Position numbers and translations under genes: made by a program. Shown here piece after piece: positions 50,998-61,923 of a stretch of DNA of 64,000 nt. Location: assembly GCF_019969685.1 (NCBI RefSeq), contig NZ_JAHXYZ010000003.1, forward strand, positions 202,260 through 266,259, written 5' to 3'. The notes beneath the pieces are model-generated. The model saw nothing but the letters and a program-made list of their open reading frames with translations, did not search any database and was not told the origin of the DNA. Position 1 is the stretch's first letter. Each line of letters starts with the position of its first letter. Origin of the DNA: Microbacterium sp. EST19A (lineage in GTDB: Bacteria; Actinomycetota; Actinomycetes; Actinomycetales; Microbacteriaceae).

Positions 50998-52002
50998 GTG
51001 AGCGTTGGGGTATGGGCAAACACCGCAGAAGAGGTCGGCGATCAGCTCGTCGGCGCCTTCCAGAACCCGGGACTCCTGCTCGGCATCCCGCTCGCACTCG
51101 CGGGCGCCGTGTTCATGTCGCTCGGCGCGCAGTACCAGCACCGCGGCGTCGAGAAGGTCGAACGCCTCAGCGGGGCGGACGGCGCGTCCGGGCTCTCCTT
51201 CAGCCAGATCAAGGCGCTGCTGACCCGGCCGTCCTGGATCGCAGGGACGCTCATGCTCGGGCTGGCCATCGTGTGCCAGCTCGCCGCGCTCGTGAAGGCT
51301 CCGCTCATCGTGGTGCAGCCGCTCGGCGCGATCGCTCTCGTCATCACGACGCTCTTGAACGCCCGCATCTCCGGTCACTCGCCGACCCGCAAATCGATCA
51401 CGGCGATCATCTTCTGCGTCGGCGGAATCTTCCTCTTCGTGTTCTTCGCCGCGATATACGCGACGGAGAAGGAGGTCACCGAACGCGAGCTCTTCGTCAT
51501 CCTGGCATTGCTGCTCGTGGTGATCATCGTGCTCGGCGCCTGCTGGCTGATCCTCCGTCGCCGCATGCGCGCACTGTTCTACGTCATCGGCGCCGGCATC
51601 CTCTACGGATTCGTCGCCACGCTGGCGAAGGTCGTCATCAAGCGCATCGAGGCGGGGCAGTTCGAGTGGATCACCGCGATCTGCGTGCTGGCGCTCCTCG
51701 CGGCCGCGGCCGTCGGTGCGTACTTCGTGCAGACCGCCTACAGCTCGGGTCCGCCCGACCTGGTGATCGCCGGCCTGACCGTCGTCGATCCGCTGATCGC
51801 CGTGCTCATCGGCATGATCGTGCTCGGCGAGGCGGCAGCCGCACCGTGGTGGGTGCTCATCATCTTCGGCTTTGCCGGAGCGATCGCGGTCTGGGGCGTC
51901 GTCAACCTGGCGCGCTACCATCCGCAGGTGCTCAGCGACAGCCAGGAACTGCCGATCGCGCGCGGCAGTGACTCCTCGTCGTCGAGCGACGACCTTCAGT
52001 AG
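50998..52002 (+). CDS. DMT/NIPA-like transporter
   Basis: A 334-residue membrane protein with about nine hydrophobic segments in two EamA-like halves. It shows GIPLALAGAVFMSLGAQYQHRG at the N-terminus, IVVQPLGAIALVITTLLNAR and, in the second half, GPPDLVIAGLTVVDPLIAVL with an IVLGEAA motif. This resembles NIPA-type magnesium transporters and actinobacterial DMT proteins; substrate unknown. The C-terminus is cytoplasmic and Ser-rich. The start GTG at 50998 fits a TAGGGT box. It overlaps the end of pgl by seven bases. Confidence 0.82.
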   Translation: MSVGVWANTAEEVGDQLVGAFQNPGLLLGIPLALAGAVFMSLGAQYQHRGVEKVERLSGADGASGLSFSQIKALLTRPSWIAGTLMLGLAIVCQLAALVKAPLIVVQPLGAIALVITTLLNARISGHSPTRKSITAIIFCVGGIFLFVFFAAIYATEKEVTERELFVILALLLVVIIVLGACWLILRRRMRALFYVIGAGILYGFVATLAKVVIKRIEAGQFEWITAICVLALLAAAAVGAYFVQTAYSSGPPDLVIAGLTVVDPLIAVLIGMIVLGEAAAAPWWVLIIFGFAGAIAVWGVVNLARYHPQVLSDSQELPIARGSDSSSSSDDLQ

Positions 52003-52784
52003 GCCTGGTCGATCAGGTCGGGGGAGACCTCGGACGCCGCCGCCTCGTCGACGAAGAACACCGTGCGCTTGCGACCCTTCGCGCCGGCGGCCGGCACGCT
52101 CGTGTAGCTCGCACCGGCGAGAGCGAGCCCGAGAGCGGACGCCTTGTCCGCTCCGGTCAGCACGAGCCAGACCCGCTTCGAGGAATTGAGCACCGGACGC
52201 GTCAGGGTCACTCGCTCAGGCGGAGGCTTGGGGGAGTTGCGCACGGGCAGAGCCGCGGCATCCGTCACGGTGACCTCGTCCCGATCCGGGAACAGAGAGG
52301 CGATGTGACCGTCGGGGCCGACCCCGAGGTAGCAGACGGCGAACGACGGCCAGGGGTGCTCGTCGGTGCCGAAGCGGGCGAGCTCGGCGGCGTACGCCGC
52401 GGCCGCCTCGTCGAGGGTGATCCCGCTGTCGGAACCGGCGACTTCGTGCACGTTCTCCGCGGGGACGGGAATGTGATCGAGCAGCGCCTGGCGTGACTGC
52501 ACGGCGTTGCGGTCGGCGTCATCACGCGGGACGAATCGCTCATCGCCCCACCAGAAGTGCACGAGCGACCAGTCGATGCTGTTCACCCGCGGATCGGCCG
52601 CGGCCTGACTCAGCACCGCTCCGCCCATCGAACCGCCGGTGAGGGCGATGTGCGCGATCCGGCCGTTCTTCGTGCGCGCGCGAACACGCGTGAGGAATCG
52701 GTCGGCGACCCGGGCGGCGAGAGCGGCAGGCGTGGCTTCCACCACGACCCGCTTCTCTGCGGACGATACCTGCATCGACTTCAC
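51996..52784 (-). CDS. pgl: 6-phosphogluconolactonase
   Basis: Hydrolyses 6-phosphogluconolactone, second step of the oxidative pentose phosphate pathway. The 262-residue protein is of the DevB/SOL type: HIALTGGSMGGAVL, SLVHFWWGDERFVPRDDADRN and CYLGVGPDGHIASLFPD are all present. It is the last gene of the minus-strand operon, overlapping opcA by four bases. ATG at 52784. Confidence 0.95.
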   Translation of the reverse strand: MKSMQVSSAEKRVVVEATPAALAARVADRFLTRVRARTKNGRIAHIALTGGSMGGAVLSQAAADPRVNSIDWSLVHFWWGDERFVPRDDADRNAVQSRQALLDHIPVPAENVHEVAGSDSGITLDEAAAAYAAELARFGTDEHPWPSFAVCYLGVGPDGHIASLFPDRDEVTVTDAAALPVRNSPKPPPERVTLTRPVLNSSKRVWLVLTGADKASALGLALAGASYTSVPAAGAKGRKRTVFFVDEAAASEVSPDLIDQAY

Positions 52785-53716
52785 TCTCCAGTCTCGGGCG
52801 GACCCAGCTTCTCCCAGCCCTCGGTGATCACTCGACCGTACAGGACATCAGGGTCGAGGCGTCGCAGCTCCTCCGCGAGGCACTCGCGCAGCGTGCGGCG
52901 CGGCAGGTGCAGATCATGGTTCGGCTGATCCGGCTGCGTCAGCACCGCGACGCCCGGCGTCGGGCGCTCCAGAGTGATGTCGCCGGCTTCACGAGTGAGG
53001 CGCACCGACTTGATGCCCTCCTGCCAGTGCTCGGGATCCTCGTACGACCAGCGCACCGGAACCTCCAGCGCCATCTGCAGCCAGGCGGCCAGCAGCGCGG
53101 TCGACGGGGAGGCGGCCGCTCCGCGCACCTCGACGGCGGTGATGGACTCGTACGGCGGCTGGTCGAGCACGGCGGCGAGCTGCTCGCGCCAGTGCGTCAG
53201 GCGGGTCCAGGCGAGGTCGGTGTCGCCGGGCGCGTGCGTGCGGCCGAGCAGCGCGAGCCGATCGCGCACGTCGGGTGCCGTCGCGGCATCCGTGATCCGT
53301 CGCTGCGCGATCTTTCCGAGCGGCGACGTCGCCGGCGATTCCGGGGCCTCCTCGGGCCACCAGGCGACCACGGGCGCATCGGGCAAGAGAAGGCCCGTGA
53401 GCAGGCTCTCCTCATTGCTGGCGGCGTCTCCGAACGCACGGAGCACGACGACCTCGCTGGCGCCGGCGTCGCCGCCGACGCGGATCTGCGCGTCGAGGCG
53501 GGAGTCTCCCTCGCCGGTGGTGAGCACGATCACCCGCATGGGGTGCTCGCGCGACGCGTCGTTCGCGGCGTCGATGGCGGCTTCGGCGACGCCGTTGCGC
53601 GCCGAGATGACCAGCGTCAGCACGCGGCCGAGGGCGACGGCGCCGCCCTCTTCGCGCACCTTGACGAGCTGCTTCGCGACCTGGCTGACGGTCGTGTCGG
53701 GAAGGTCGATGATCAC
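52781..53716 (-). CDS. opcA: Glucose-6-phosphate dehydrogenase assembly protein OpcA
   Basis: Accessory factor needed for activity of glucose-6-phosphate dehydrogenase in cyanobacteria and actinobacteria. The 311-residue protein shows the OpcA pattern: TLVISARNGVAEAAIDAAND, VIVLTTGEGDSRLDAQIRV, LLLPDAPVVAWWPEEAPE and the C-terminal LAEELRRLDPDVLYGRVI. The GTG at 53716 is chosen: it overlaps the zwf stop by four bases and the conserved N-terminus IDLPDTT follows. The larger open frame upstream is a zwf shadow. Confidence 0.95.
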   Translation of the reverse strand: MIIDLPDTTVSQVAKQLVKVREEGGAVALGRVLTLVISARNGVAEAAIDAANDASREHPMRVIVLTTGEGDSRLDAQIRVGGDAGASEVVVLRAFGDAASNEESLLTGLLLPDAPVVAWWPEEAPESPATSPLGKIAQRRITDAATAPDVRDRLALLGRTHAPGDTDLAWTRLTHWREQLAAVLDQPPYESITAVEVRGAAASPSTALLAAWLQMALEVPVRWSYEDPEHWQEGIKSVRLTREAGDITLERPTPGVAVLTQPDQPNHDLHLPRRTLRECLAEELRRLDPDVLYGRVITEGWEKLGPPETGE

Positions 53717-55263
53717 GGTCGTCTCCAGACTCGTCCGTCGCGGGCCAGCAGGTCGTCGGCGGCTGCCGGTCCCCACGAGCCGGGCGCGTACTGCTCCACC
53801 GGGCCGCCGACGGCCGCCCAGAACTTCTCGACAGGGTCGAGGATCTTCCAGGAGAGCTCGACCTCCTCGTGCCGCGGGAACAGCGGCGGATCGCCCAGCA
53901 GGACGTCGAGGATCAGACGCTCGTACGCCTCGGGGCTGGCCTCGGTGAACGCGTGGCCGTAGCCGAAGTCCATCGTGACGTCGCGCACGTTCGAGCCGCT
54001 GCCCGGCACCTTGGAGCCGAAGCGGATCGTGACGCCCTCGTCGGGCTGCACGCGGATGACGAGCGCGTTCTGTCCGAGCTCGGAGGCGTTGCCCCGCCCG
54101 AAGAGGTGCTGCGGCGCGCGGTTGAAGACCACGGCGATCTCGGTGACGCGGCGGCCGAGGCGCTTGCCGGTCCGCAGGTAGAACGGCACACCCGACCAGC
54201 GGCGCGTGTCGATCTCGAGCTTGATCGCCGCGTAGGTCTCGGTCGTGGAGTCGGGGTTCATCCCGTCCTCGTCGAGGAAGCCCGTGACCTTCTCGCCGCC
54301 CTGCCATCCGCCGGCGTACTGACCGCGGGCGGTCGCCTGGGAGAGGTCCTCCGGCACGTGGACCGCCGCGAGGACCTTCTCCTTCTCGGCGCGCAGATGC
54401 TCGGCGGAGAGGCTGATGGGCTCCTCCATCGCCGTGAGCGCGAGCAGCTGGAGCAGGTGGTTCTGGATCACGTCTCGGGCCGCGCCGATGCCGTCGTAGT
54501 AGCCGGCACGGCCGCCCACGCCGATGTCCTCGGCCATCGTGATCTGCACGTGGTCGACGTAGTTGCGGTTCCAGATCGGCTCGTACAGCTCGTTGGCGAA
54601 ACGGAGCGCCAGGATGTTCTGCACCGTCTCCTTGCCGAGGTAGTGGTCGATGCGGAAGATCGAGTCGGCGGGGAACGCCACCTCGAGCGCCGCGTTGAGG
54701 GCGCGGGCGGACTCGAGGTCGTGTCCGAACGGCTTCTCGATGACCACACGGCGCCAGTGCTCGTCGTCGTCGGCATCCTCCCCGACGAGCCCCGAGTCCT
54801 TCAGCTGTTTCGCGACGAGCGGGAAGTCCTTCGGCGGAATCGACAGGTAGTAGGCGTGATTGCCCATCGTGCCGCGTTCCACGTCGAGCGTCTCGACCGT
54901 CTCGCGGAGCTTGCGGAACGAGTCGGGATTGTCGAACTCTCCCGAGACGAACCGGATACCCTGCAGCAGCTGCGTCCAGGTCTCCTCGCGGAACGGCGTG
55001 CGCGCGTGCTCCTTGACGGCGTCGTAGACGACCTGCGCGAAGTCCTGGTCCTCCCAGTCGCGACGGGCGAACCCGACGAGGGCGAACCCGGGCGGCAGCA
55101 GACCGCGGTTCGCGAGGTCGTAGACGGCGGGCATCAGCTTCTTGCGTGACAGATCGCCGGTGACCCCGAAGATCACGAGGGCGCTGGGCCCCGCGATCCG
55201 GTTGAGGCGACGATCATCGGGGTCACGCAGCGGGTTGTGCCCGCGCGAGATGGGAACAGACAT
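53713..55263 (-). CDS. zwf: Glucose-6-phosphate 1-dehydrogenase
   Basis: Oxidises glucose 6-phosphate to the lactone with NADP(+), the entry to the oxidative pentose phosphate pathway. The 516-residue protein has the dinucleotide fold VIFGVTGDLSRKKLMP (about 30-45) and the substrate-binding active-site motif FRIDHYLGKETVQN. The C-terminal domain is complete. It lies between pgi (22 bases upstream) and opcA (overlapping), so its partner is co-expressed. Confidence 0.97.
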   Translation of the reverse strand: MSVPISRGHNPLRDPDDRRLNRIAGPSALVIFGVTGDLSRKKLMPAVYDLANRGLLPPGFALVGFARRDWEDQDFAQVVYDAVKEHARTPFREETWTQLLQGIRFVSGEFDNPDSFRKLRETVETLDVERGTMGNHAYYLSIPPKDFPLVAKQLKDSGLVGEDADDDEHWRRVVIEKPFGHDLESARALNAALEVAFPADSIFRIDHYLGKETVQNILALRFANELYEPIWNRNYVDHVQITMAEDIGVGGRAGYYDGIGAARDVIQNHLLQLLALTAMEEPISLSAEHLRAEKEKVLAAVHVPEDLSQATARGQYAGGWQGGEKVTGFLDEDGMNPDSTTETYAAIKLEIDTRRWSGVPFYLRTGKRLGRRVTEIAVVFNRAPQHLFGRGNASELGQNALVIRVQPDEGVTIRFGSKVPGSGSNVRDVTMDFGYGHAFTEASPEAYERLILDVLLGDPPLFPRHEEVELSWKILDPVEKFWAAVGGPVEQYAPGSWGPAAADDLLARDGRVWRRP

Positions 55264-55285
55264 CGGTGGGGGATTCTCCTGCTGT

Positions 55286-56893
55286 CTACTTCTGTGCGGC
55301 TTCGAAGAGGGCGAGCACGTCGTCGGACGACTCGGTGATGGTCAGCGAGACCACCGGGCGGCCGTGCTCCGCGAGGACGTTGGCGTCGCCCGCGGCCTGC
55401 GCCTGGATGAGCTGACCGAACGTGAACGGACGATCCGGGATCTCGAGATCGACGTCGGTGCGCTCCAGGATCTGCAGGAACACGCCCTGGGCCGGTCCGC
55501 CCTTGTGGTACTGACCGGTCGAGTGCAGGAACCGCGGTCCCCAGCCGAACGTCGTCGGGCGTCCGGAGTCGGCCGCGACGAGCTCGCGCAGGCCCTGGAG
55601 CTGCGGGACCTCGAGGCGGTTGACGTAGGCCTGGATCGACACGTAGCCGTCGGCGGGAAGCTGCGCCCAGAGCGCGTCGAGCACGCCTTCGACGGTGCCG
55701 GATGCGGCGAGAGCCGGGTCGGACACGCGCACCTCGACGCCGTTCTCGGTGAACGCCGGCTCCGTGGGCTCCGGACGGGCATCGAGAAGGCCGCGGGCGG
55801 CGATCTTCGCGGACTCGACATCGGGCTGGTCGAACGGGTTGATGCGCAGCAGGTGACCTGCGATCGCCGTGGCGTACTCCCAGACGATCATCTGCGCGCC
55901 GAGGGTGCCGCTGACGAGGATCTCGCCGGGGTGGCGCTCGTGCAGGTGGAACTCGTTGGCGTCGTCGACCAGGCGGACGATCTGCAGGTCGGCGGGCTTC
56001 GAGTCGAGCTCGGGGGAGACGGGCAGCAGGACCACCGGAAGGATGCCGGTGCCGTTCTTGCCGGTCGATTCCGCGATGAGCTGCTCGATCCAGTCCGGCA
56101 GGCCGTTGATGTGCGTGCCGTCGGTGATCAGGCCGAGCTTGTCGCGACGCGGGTTGGTCGCCGCGATCGCCGCGCCAAGGCGCAGAGCGGGGTTGTCGGC
56201 CGAATCGACGGCGACCTCGAGCAGCGAGGCCTCGGCCTCGTTCAGGAGCTCGTCGATGTCGACGCCCGCGAGGCCGGACGGCACGAGGCCGAAGGCGGTG
56301 AGGGCGGAGTAGCGTCCGCCGACGTTCGGGTCGGCGTTGAAGACACGGTAGCCCGCCTCGCGCGCGGAGGCGTCGAGCGGAGAGCCCGGGTCGGTGACGA
56401 CGACGATGCGCTCGGTGGGATCGATCCCGAGATCGCGGAAGGCGGCCTCGAACGTGCGACGCTGCGAATCGGTCTCGACGGTCGAGCCGGACTTCGACGA
56501 CACCACGAGCACGGTGTCGGCGAGACCCTCGTCGAGGGCGGCGAGCACCTGGCCGGGAGCCGTGGAGTCGAGGATCGTGAGCGGCACTCCGGCGGTCTGC
56601 GCGATGACCTCGGGGGCGAGCGACGAACCGCCCATGCCGGCGAGCACGACCCGCGAGACGCCTTTCGCCTGGAGCTCGGAACGGAGCGCCGTGATCTCGG
56701 CGACCAGCGGACGGGAAATCGAGACGGCCTCGACCCAGCCGAGGCGGACCGCGGCCTCGGCCTCGGCGTCGGCACCCCAGAGGGTCGCGTCGCCGTTGGT
56801 GATGCGCGAGGCGATCAGGTCGTGGACGAGGCTCGGCACCGTCTCGTCGATCGCTGCGCGAGCGGCTCCCGAGGTGTGGATGGAGAATGTCAT
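55286..56893 (-). CDS. pgi: Glucose-6-phosphate isomerase
   Basis: Interconverts glucose 6-phosphate and fructose 6-phosphate. The 535-residue protein has the SIS-fold phosphosugar site VVLAGMGGSSLAPEVIAQ, VVSSKSGSTVETDSQRR, and FGWGPRFLHSTGQYHKGGP carrying the catalytic His/Lys region near the C-terminus. The sequence resembles the actinobacterial form that can also be fused to transaldolase; here the two are separate genes overlapping by four bases. Its place inside a pentose phosphate operon suggests it recycles fructose 6-phosphate into the oxidative branch. Confidence 0.93.
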   Translation of the reverse strand: MTFSIHTSGAARAAIDETVPSLVHDLIASRITNGDATLWGADAEAEAAVRLGWVEAVSISRPLVAEITALRSELQAKGVSRVVLAGMGGSSLAPEVIAQTAGVPLTILDSTAPGQVLAALDEGLADTVLVVSSKSGSTVETDSQRRTFEAAFRDLGIDPTERIVVVTDPGSPLDASAREAGYRVFNADPNVGGRYSALTAFGLVPSGLAGVDIDELLNEAEASLLEVAVDSADNPALRLGAAIAATNPRRDKLGLITDGTHINGLPDWIEQLIAESTGKNGTGILPVVLLPVSPELDSKPADLQIVRLVDDANEFHLHERHPGEILVSGTLGAQMIVWEYATAIAGHLLRINPFDQPDVESAKIAARGLLDARPEPTEPAFTENGVEVRVSDPALAASGTVEGVLDALWAQLPADGYVSIQAYVNRLEVPQLQGLRELVAADSGRPTTFGWGPRFLHSTGQYHKGGPAQGVFLQILERTDVDLEIPDRPFTFGQLIQAQAAGDANVLAEHGRPVVSLTITESSDDVLALFEAAQK

Positions 56894-57998
56894 CGCTGGG
56901 CCTCCAGGCCTTCGGCGACCTGGGTGAGCAGGTCGTGCCAGGAGTCGATGAACTTCGCGACGCCCTCGTCTTCGAGCACCTGGGTGACGTCGTCGAAGTC
57001 GATGCCGACCTCGGCGAGACCGGCGAACACGGCGCGGGCGTCGTCGTAACCGCCGGTGATCGTGTCGCCGGTGACGACGCCGTGGTCGAACGTCGCCTCG
57101 AGGGTCTTCTCGGGCATCGTGTTCACGACGCCCGGGGCGACGAGCTCAGTGACGTACAGCGTGTCGGGCAGTGCCGGGTCCTTGACACCGGTCGAGGCCC
57201 ACAGCGGACGCTGCAGGTTCGCTCCGGCATCCCGCAGCGCCTTGGCGCGGTCGCCTGCGAAGGTCTGCTCGAACAGCTCGTAAGCGAGACGCGCGTTGGC
57301 GAGGCCGGCCTTGCTCTTGAGTGCTTCGGCCGCATCCGTGCCGATCGCCGACAGGCGCTTGTCGGTCTCGGTGTCGACGCGTGACACGAAGAACGACGCG
57401 ACGGACTCGATCGTGGACAGGTCGATCCCGGCGGCCTTGGCCGTCTCGAGGCCGGTGAGGTACGCGTCGATGACGGCGGCGTAGCGCTCGAGGCTGAAGA
57501 TCAGGGTGACGTTGACGCTGATGCCGGCGCCGATGGCTTCGGCGATGGCGGGCAGGCCGGCCTTCGTCGCGGGGATCTTGACCAGCAGGTTCGGACGGTC
57601 GATCTTCGCCCACAGCTCCTTGGCCTGCGCGACGGTGCCGTCGGTGTCGTGCGCGAGGTCGGGGGAGACCTCGATCGACACGCGGCCGTCGACGTGGCCC
57701 GACTGCTCCCACACGGGGCGGAACACGTCGAGAGCGGCCGTGACGTCCTGCGTGGTGGCGGCGAACACGGCCTCCTCGGCGCTGGCACCCGACGCGGCGA
57801 GCTCGGTGACCTGCGCGTCGTAGGAGGTGTTGCTCTTGTCGGTGATCGCGTTCGCGAAGATCGTCGGGTTCGTGGTGACACCCACGACGTTGCGCGACTC
57901 GATCAGCTCGGCGAGGTTGCCCGAGGAGATGCGGGTGCGGGACAGGTCGTCGAGCCAGATGCTGACACCTGCGGCGGCGAGCTGTGCGGTGGGGGTGC

Positions 57999-58002
<4 letters not shown>
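56890..58002 (-). CDS. tal: Transaldolase
   Basis: Transfers a dihydroxyacetone unit between sugar phosphates. The 370-residue protein is of the actinobacterial long type: WLDDLSRTRISSGNL, GVTTNPTIFANAI, and the Schiff-base lysine in NLLVKIPATKAGLPAI. ATG at 58002 has an AAGGAG ribosome-binding site that lies inside the end of tkt; tkt and tal overlap by four bases, tal and pgi likewise. Confidence 0.96.
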
Positions 58003-60110
<2,108 letters not shown>

Positions 60111-60212
60111 GGTGAAGCCCTTCTTCCACAGTTCGAGAGCACCCGGAGAGCAGAATCGCGGTCCGCATCGCTACGGAAGAGTGTGATGAGCGCCGGGCGC
60201 GCGAGTCTTCTC

Positions 60213-60218
60213 AGCATA
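60213..60218 (-). promoter_or_regulatory. Candidate -10 box of the tkt operon
   Basis: TATGCT on the minus strand, which would give a leader of about 95 bases before the tkt GTG at 60110. The -35 element is not clear. Confidence 0.35.
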
Positions 60219-60247
60219 ACGCCGCAGGGTTCGCCATTAGTCCCGAT

Positions 60248-60266
60248 TACGGCTCGTCGAGTCGTA
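60248..60266. promoter_or_regulatory. 19-bp dyad in the tkt-ctaB divergent region
   Basis: TACGGCTCG, one base, CGAGTCGTA: nine-base arms with one mismatch, placed between the divergent tkt and ctaB promoters. A candidate operator; no regulator is identified. Confidence 0.35.
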
Positions 60267-60318
60267 AGGGGAAGCACTGCGAGACCGTCCGCGGCGGTGG
60301 CTGCATGCGGCTGTGCCA

Positions 60319-60324
60319 TAGACT
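60319..60324 (+). promoter_or_regulatory. Candidate -10 box for ctaB
   Basis: TAGACT 12 bases before the GTG at 60337, implying a leader of about five bases. A GGAAGGG also lies in between and would only be used if transcription starts further upstream. Confidence 0.35.
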
Positions 60325-60336
60325 GGAAGGGCTGTC

Positions 60337-61278
60337 GTGACGCGTGCGGAGGAGGCGATCGAGATCTCGACGATGTCTGATCAGACCGTTGTGGGGAAGT
60401 CCCTCGGTCGTACCCTGAAGGCGTACGTCGCCCTCACCAAGCCGCGCGTCCTCGAACTGCTCCTGGTGTCGACCGTTCCGGTGATGTTCCTCGCCCAGGG
60501 TAGACTCCCGAACCTGTGGCTCGTGCTCGCCACGGTCATCGGCGGGTCGCTGAGCGCCGGTTCGGCGGCCGCGTTCAACATGTACCTCGATCGCGACATC
60601 GACGCGCACATGCACCGCACCGAGAAGCGGCCTCTCGTCACGGGCGAGGTCAGCCCGCGCGGCGCGCTGATCTTCTCGTGGACGCTCGCGATCACGTCGA
60701 CCGTCTGGCTGTGGCTCACCACGAACTGGCTGGCCGCGACGCTGTCGGCCGTCGCCATCTTCTTCTACGTCGTGATCTACACGATGATCCTCAAGCGCCG
60801 CACCGAGCAGAACATCATCTGGGGCGGTATCGCCGGATGCTTCCCGGTGCTCATCGGCTGGTCGGCCGTCACCGGTTCTCTCGACTGGCCGGCGTTCATC
60901 CTCTTCCTGCTCGTCTTCCTCTGGACGCCGCCGCACTACTGGCCGCTGTCGATGAAGTACAAGGGCGACTATGAAGACGTCGACGTGCCGATGCTGGGCG
61001 TCACACGCAACGCCTCGCAGGTCGGGCTCCAGGTCATCCTGTACGCGTGGGCGACCGTGGCCTGCTCGCTGCTGCTCGTGCCGATCGCGAACATGGGCCT
61101 CGTCTACACCGTCTCGGCTCTCGTCTTCGGCGGATGGTTCATCTACGAGTCGCACCGCCTCTACAACCGCGCCGTGCACGGCACCGAGGCCCGGCCGATG
61201 CGCGTGTTCCACGCATCGATCACCTACCTGACGCTGATCTTCGTCGCCGTCGCGCTCGATCCGCTGCTGCCGTTCTGA
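60337..61278 (+). CDS. ctaB: Protoheme IX farnesyltransferase (heme O synthase)
   Basis: Membrane enzyme that adds farnesyl diphosphate to heme B to make heme O for cytochrome aa3 oxidase. The 313-residue protein has about nine helices, the prenyl-diphosphate aspartate motif NMYLDRDIDAHMHRT after helix 2, KPRVLELLLVSTVPVMFLAQG in helix 1 and the loop TPPHYWPLSMKYKGDYEDVDV. GTG at 60337 is the likely start; an ATG at 60373 would also give a full domain. It is divergent from the tkt operon, the same arrangement as in mycobacteria. Confidence 0.95.
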   Translation: MTRAEEAIEISTMSDQTVVGKSLGRTLKAYVALTKPRVLELLLVSTVPVMFLAQGRLPNLWLVLATVIGGSLSAGSAAAFNMYLDRDIDAHMHRTEKRPLVTGEVSPRGALIFSWTLAITSTVWLWLTTNWLAATLSAVAIFFYVVIYTMILKRRTEQNIIWGGIAGCFPVLIGWSAVTGSLDWPAFILFLLVFLWTPPHYWPLSMKYKGDYEDVDVPMLGVTRNASQVGLQVILYAWATVACSLLLVPIANMGLVYTVSALVFGGWFIYESHRLYNRAVHGTEARPMRVFHASITYLTLIFVAVALDPLLPF

Positions 61279-61337
61279 GGCTCGCCGTTCTGGACGACGG
61301 CGGTTCGGCCTGATTCGCCGTGTCGCGGAGACGACGA

Positions 61338-61363
61338 AGCGGCGCCGATCGCTCGACGCCGCT
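61338..61363. terminator. Possible hairpin between convergent ctaB and membrane-protein genes
   Basis: AGCGGCG (61338-61344) and CGCCGCT (61357-61363) form a 7-bp stem with a 12-base loop in the 100-base gap. No T run follows, so a terminator role is tentative. Confidence 0.35.
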
Positions 61364-61378
61364 CCGGGAGTTCTCTGA

Positions 61379-61858
61379 TCAGCGCGTGACGGCCGGTGCC
61401 GTCTCGTCGGCGTCCTTCGGCGCGTCGACATCCTTCGCGATGTCGGCATCCTTCTCGACAGCGGCGTCCGCAGCGAGATCTGCGGGCTCCGCGTCGACGA
61501 CGACGGGCTCCGCTTCGGCCGCCGGTGCGGTCTCGGTCGCGACGGAGGTCTCGGCCGGTTCGGTCGTCCAGTCGATCGCCTCGACGACCGCCGGGGCGGG
61601 CGCGGGGACGAGCGATCGCGCGGCGACGAGTCCGAGAGTCAGCAGGATGCCGATGATCCCCGCGGCGAGCACGCCGGCGCCCACGACGACGAGCGACTGC
61701 CCGACGTAGACCTCGACGCCGGTGGCCGTGCCATCGAGCAGCGTGGTCGTCATCGTGCCGATCTGGCCGGAGATGAGCCAGGCGCCGACTGCCGTCGTGG
61801 CGAGGGACACGACCAGGAGGAGCCAGAATCCGATGCTTCGTGTGAGTGACTTGTTCAT
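61379..61858 (-). CDS. Hypothetical two-helix membrane protein with acidic Ala/Asp-rich tail
   Basis: A 159-residue protein with two hydrophobic segments (about 10-30 and 53-80) and a low-complexity, acidic C-terminal half (about 90-159) made of Ala, Asp, Glu, Pro and Val, with repeated DADIAKDVDAPKDADE-like units. The second half looks disordered. I do not recognise a family. ATG at 61858 is preferred; a GTG at 61867 would add three residues. It lies between ctaB (convergent) and ctaA (upstream, same strand, 66 bases). Confidence 0.6.
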   Translation of the reverse strand: MNKSLTRSIGFWLLLVVSLATTAVGAWLISGQIGTMTTTLLDGTATGVEVYVGQSLVVVGAGVLAAGIIGILLTLGLVAARSLVPAPAPAVVEAIDWTTEPAETSVATETAPAAEAEPVVVDAEPADLAADAAVEKDADIAKDVDAPKDADETAPAVTR

Positions 61859-61923
61859 ACGGGCCACGATCCCCGACGCGCTGATGAGACGCCGATGTGC
61901 AACCTATGGACAGCCTGTGCGAA

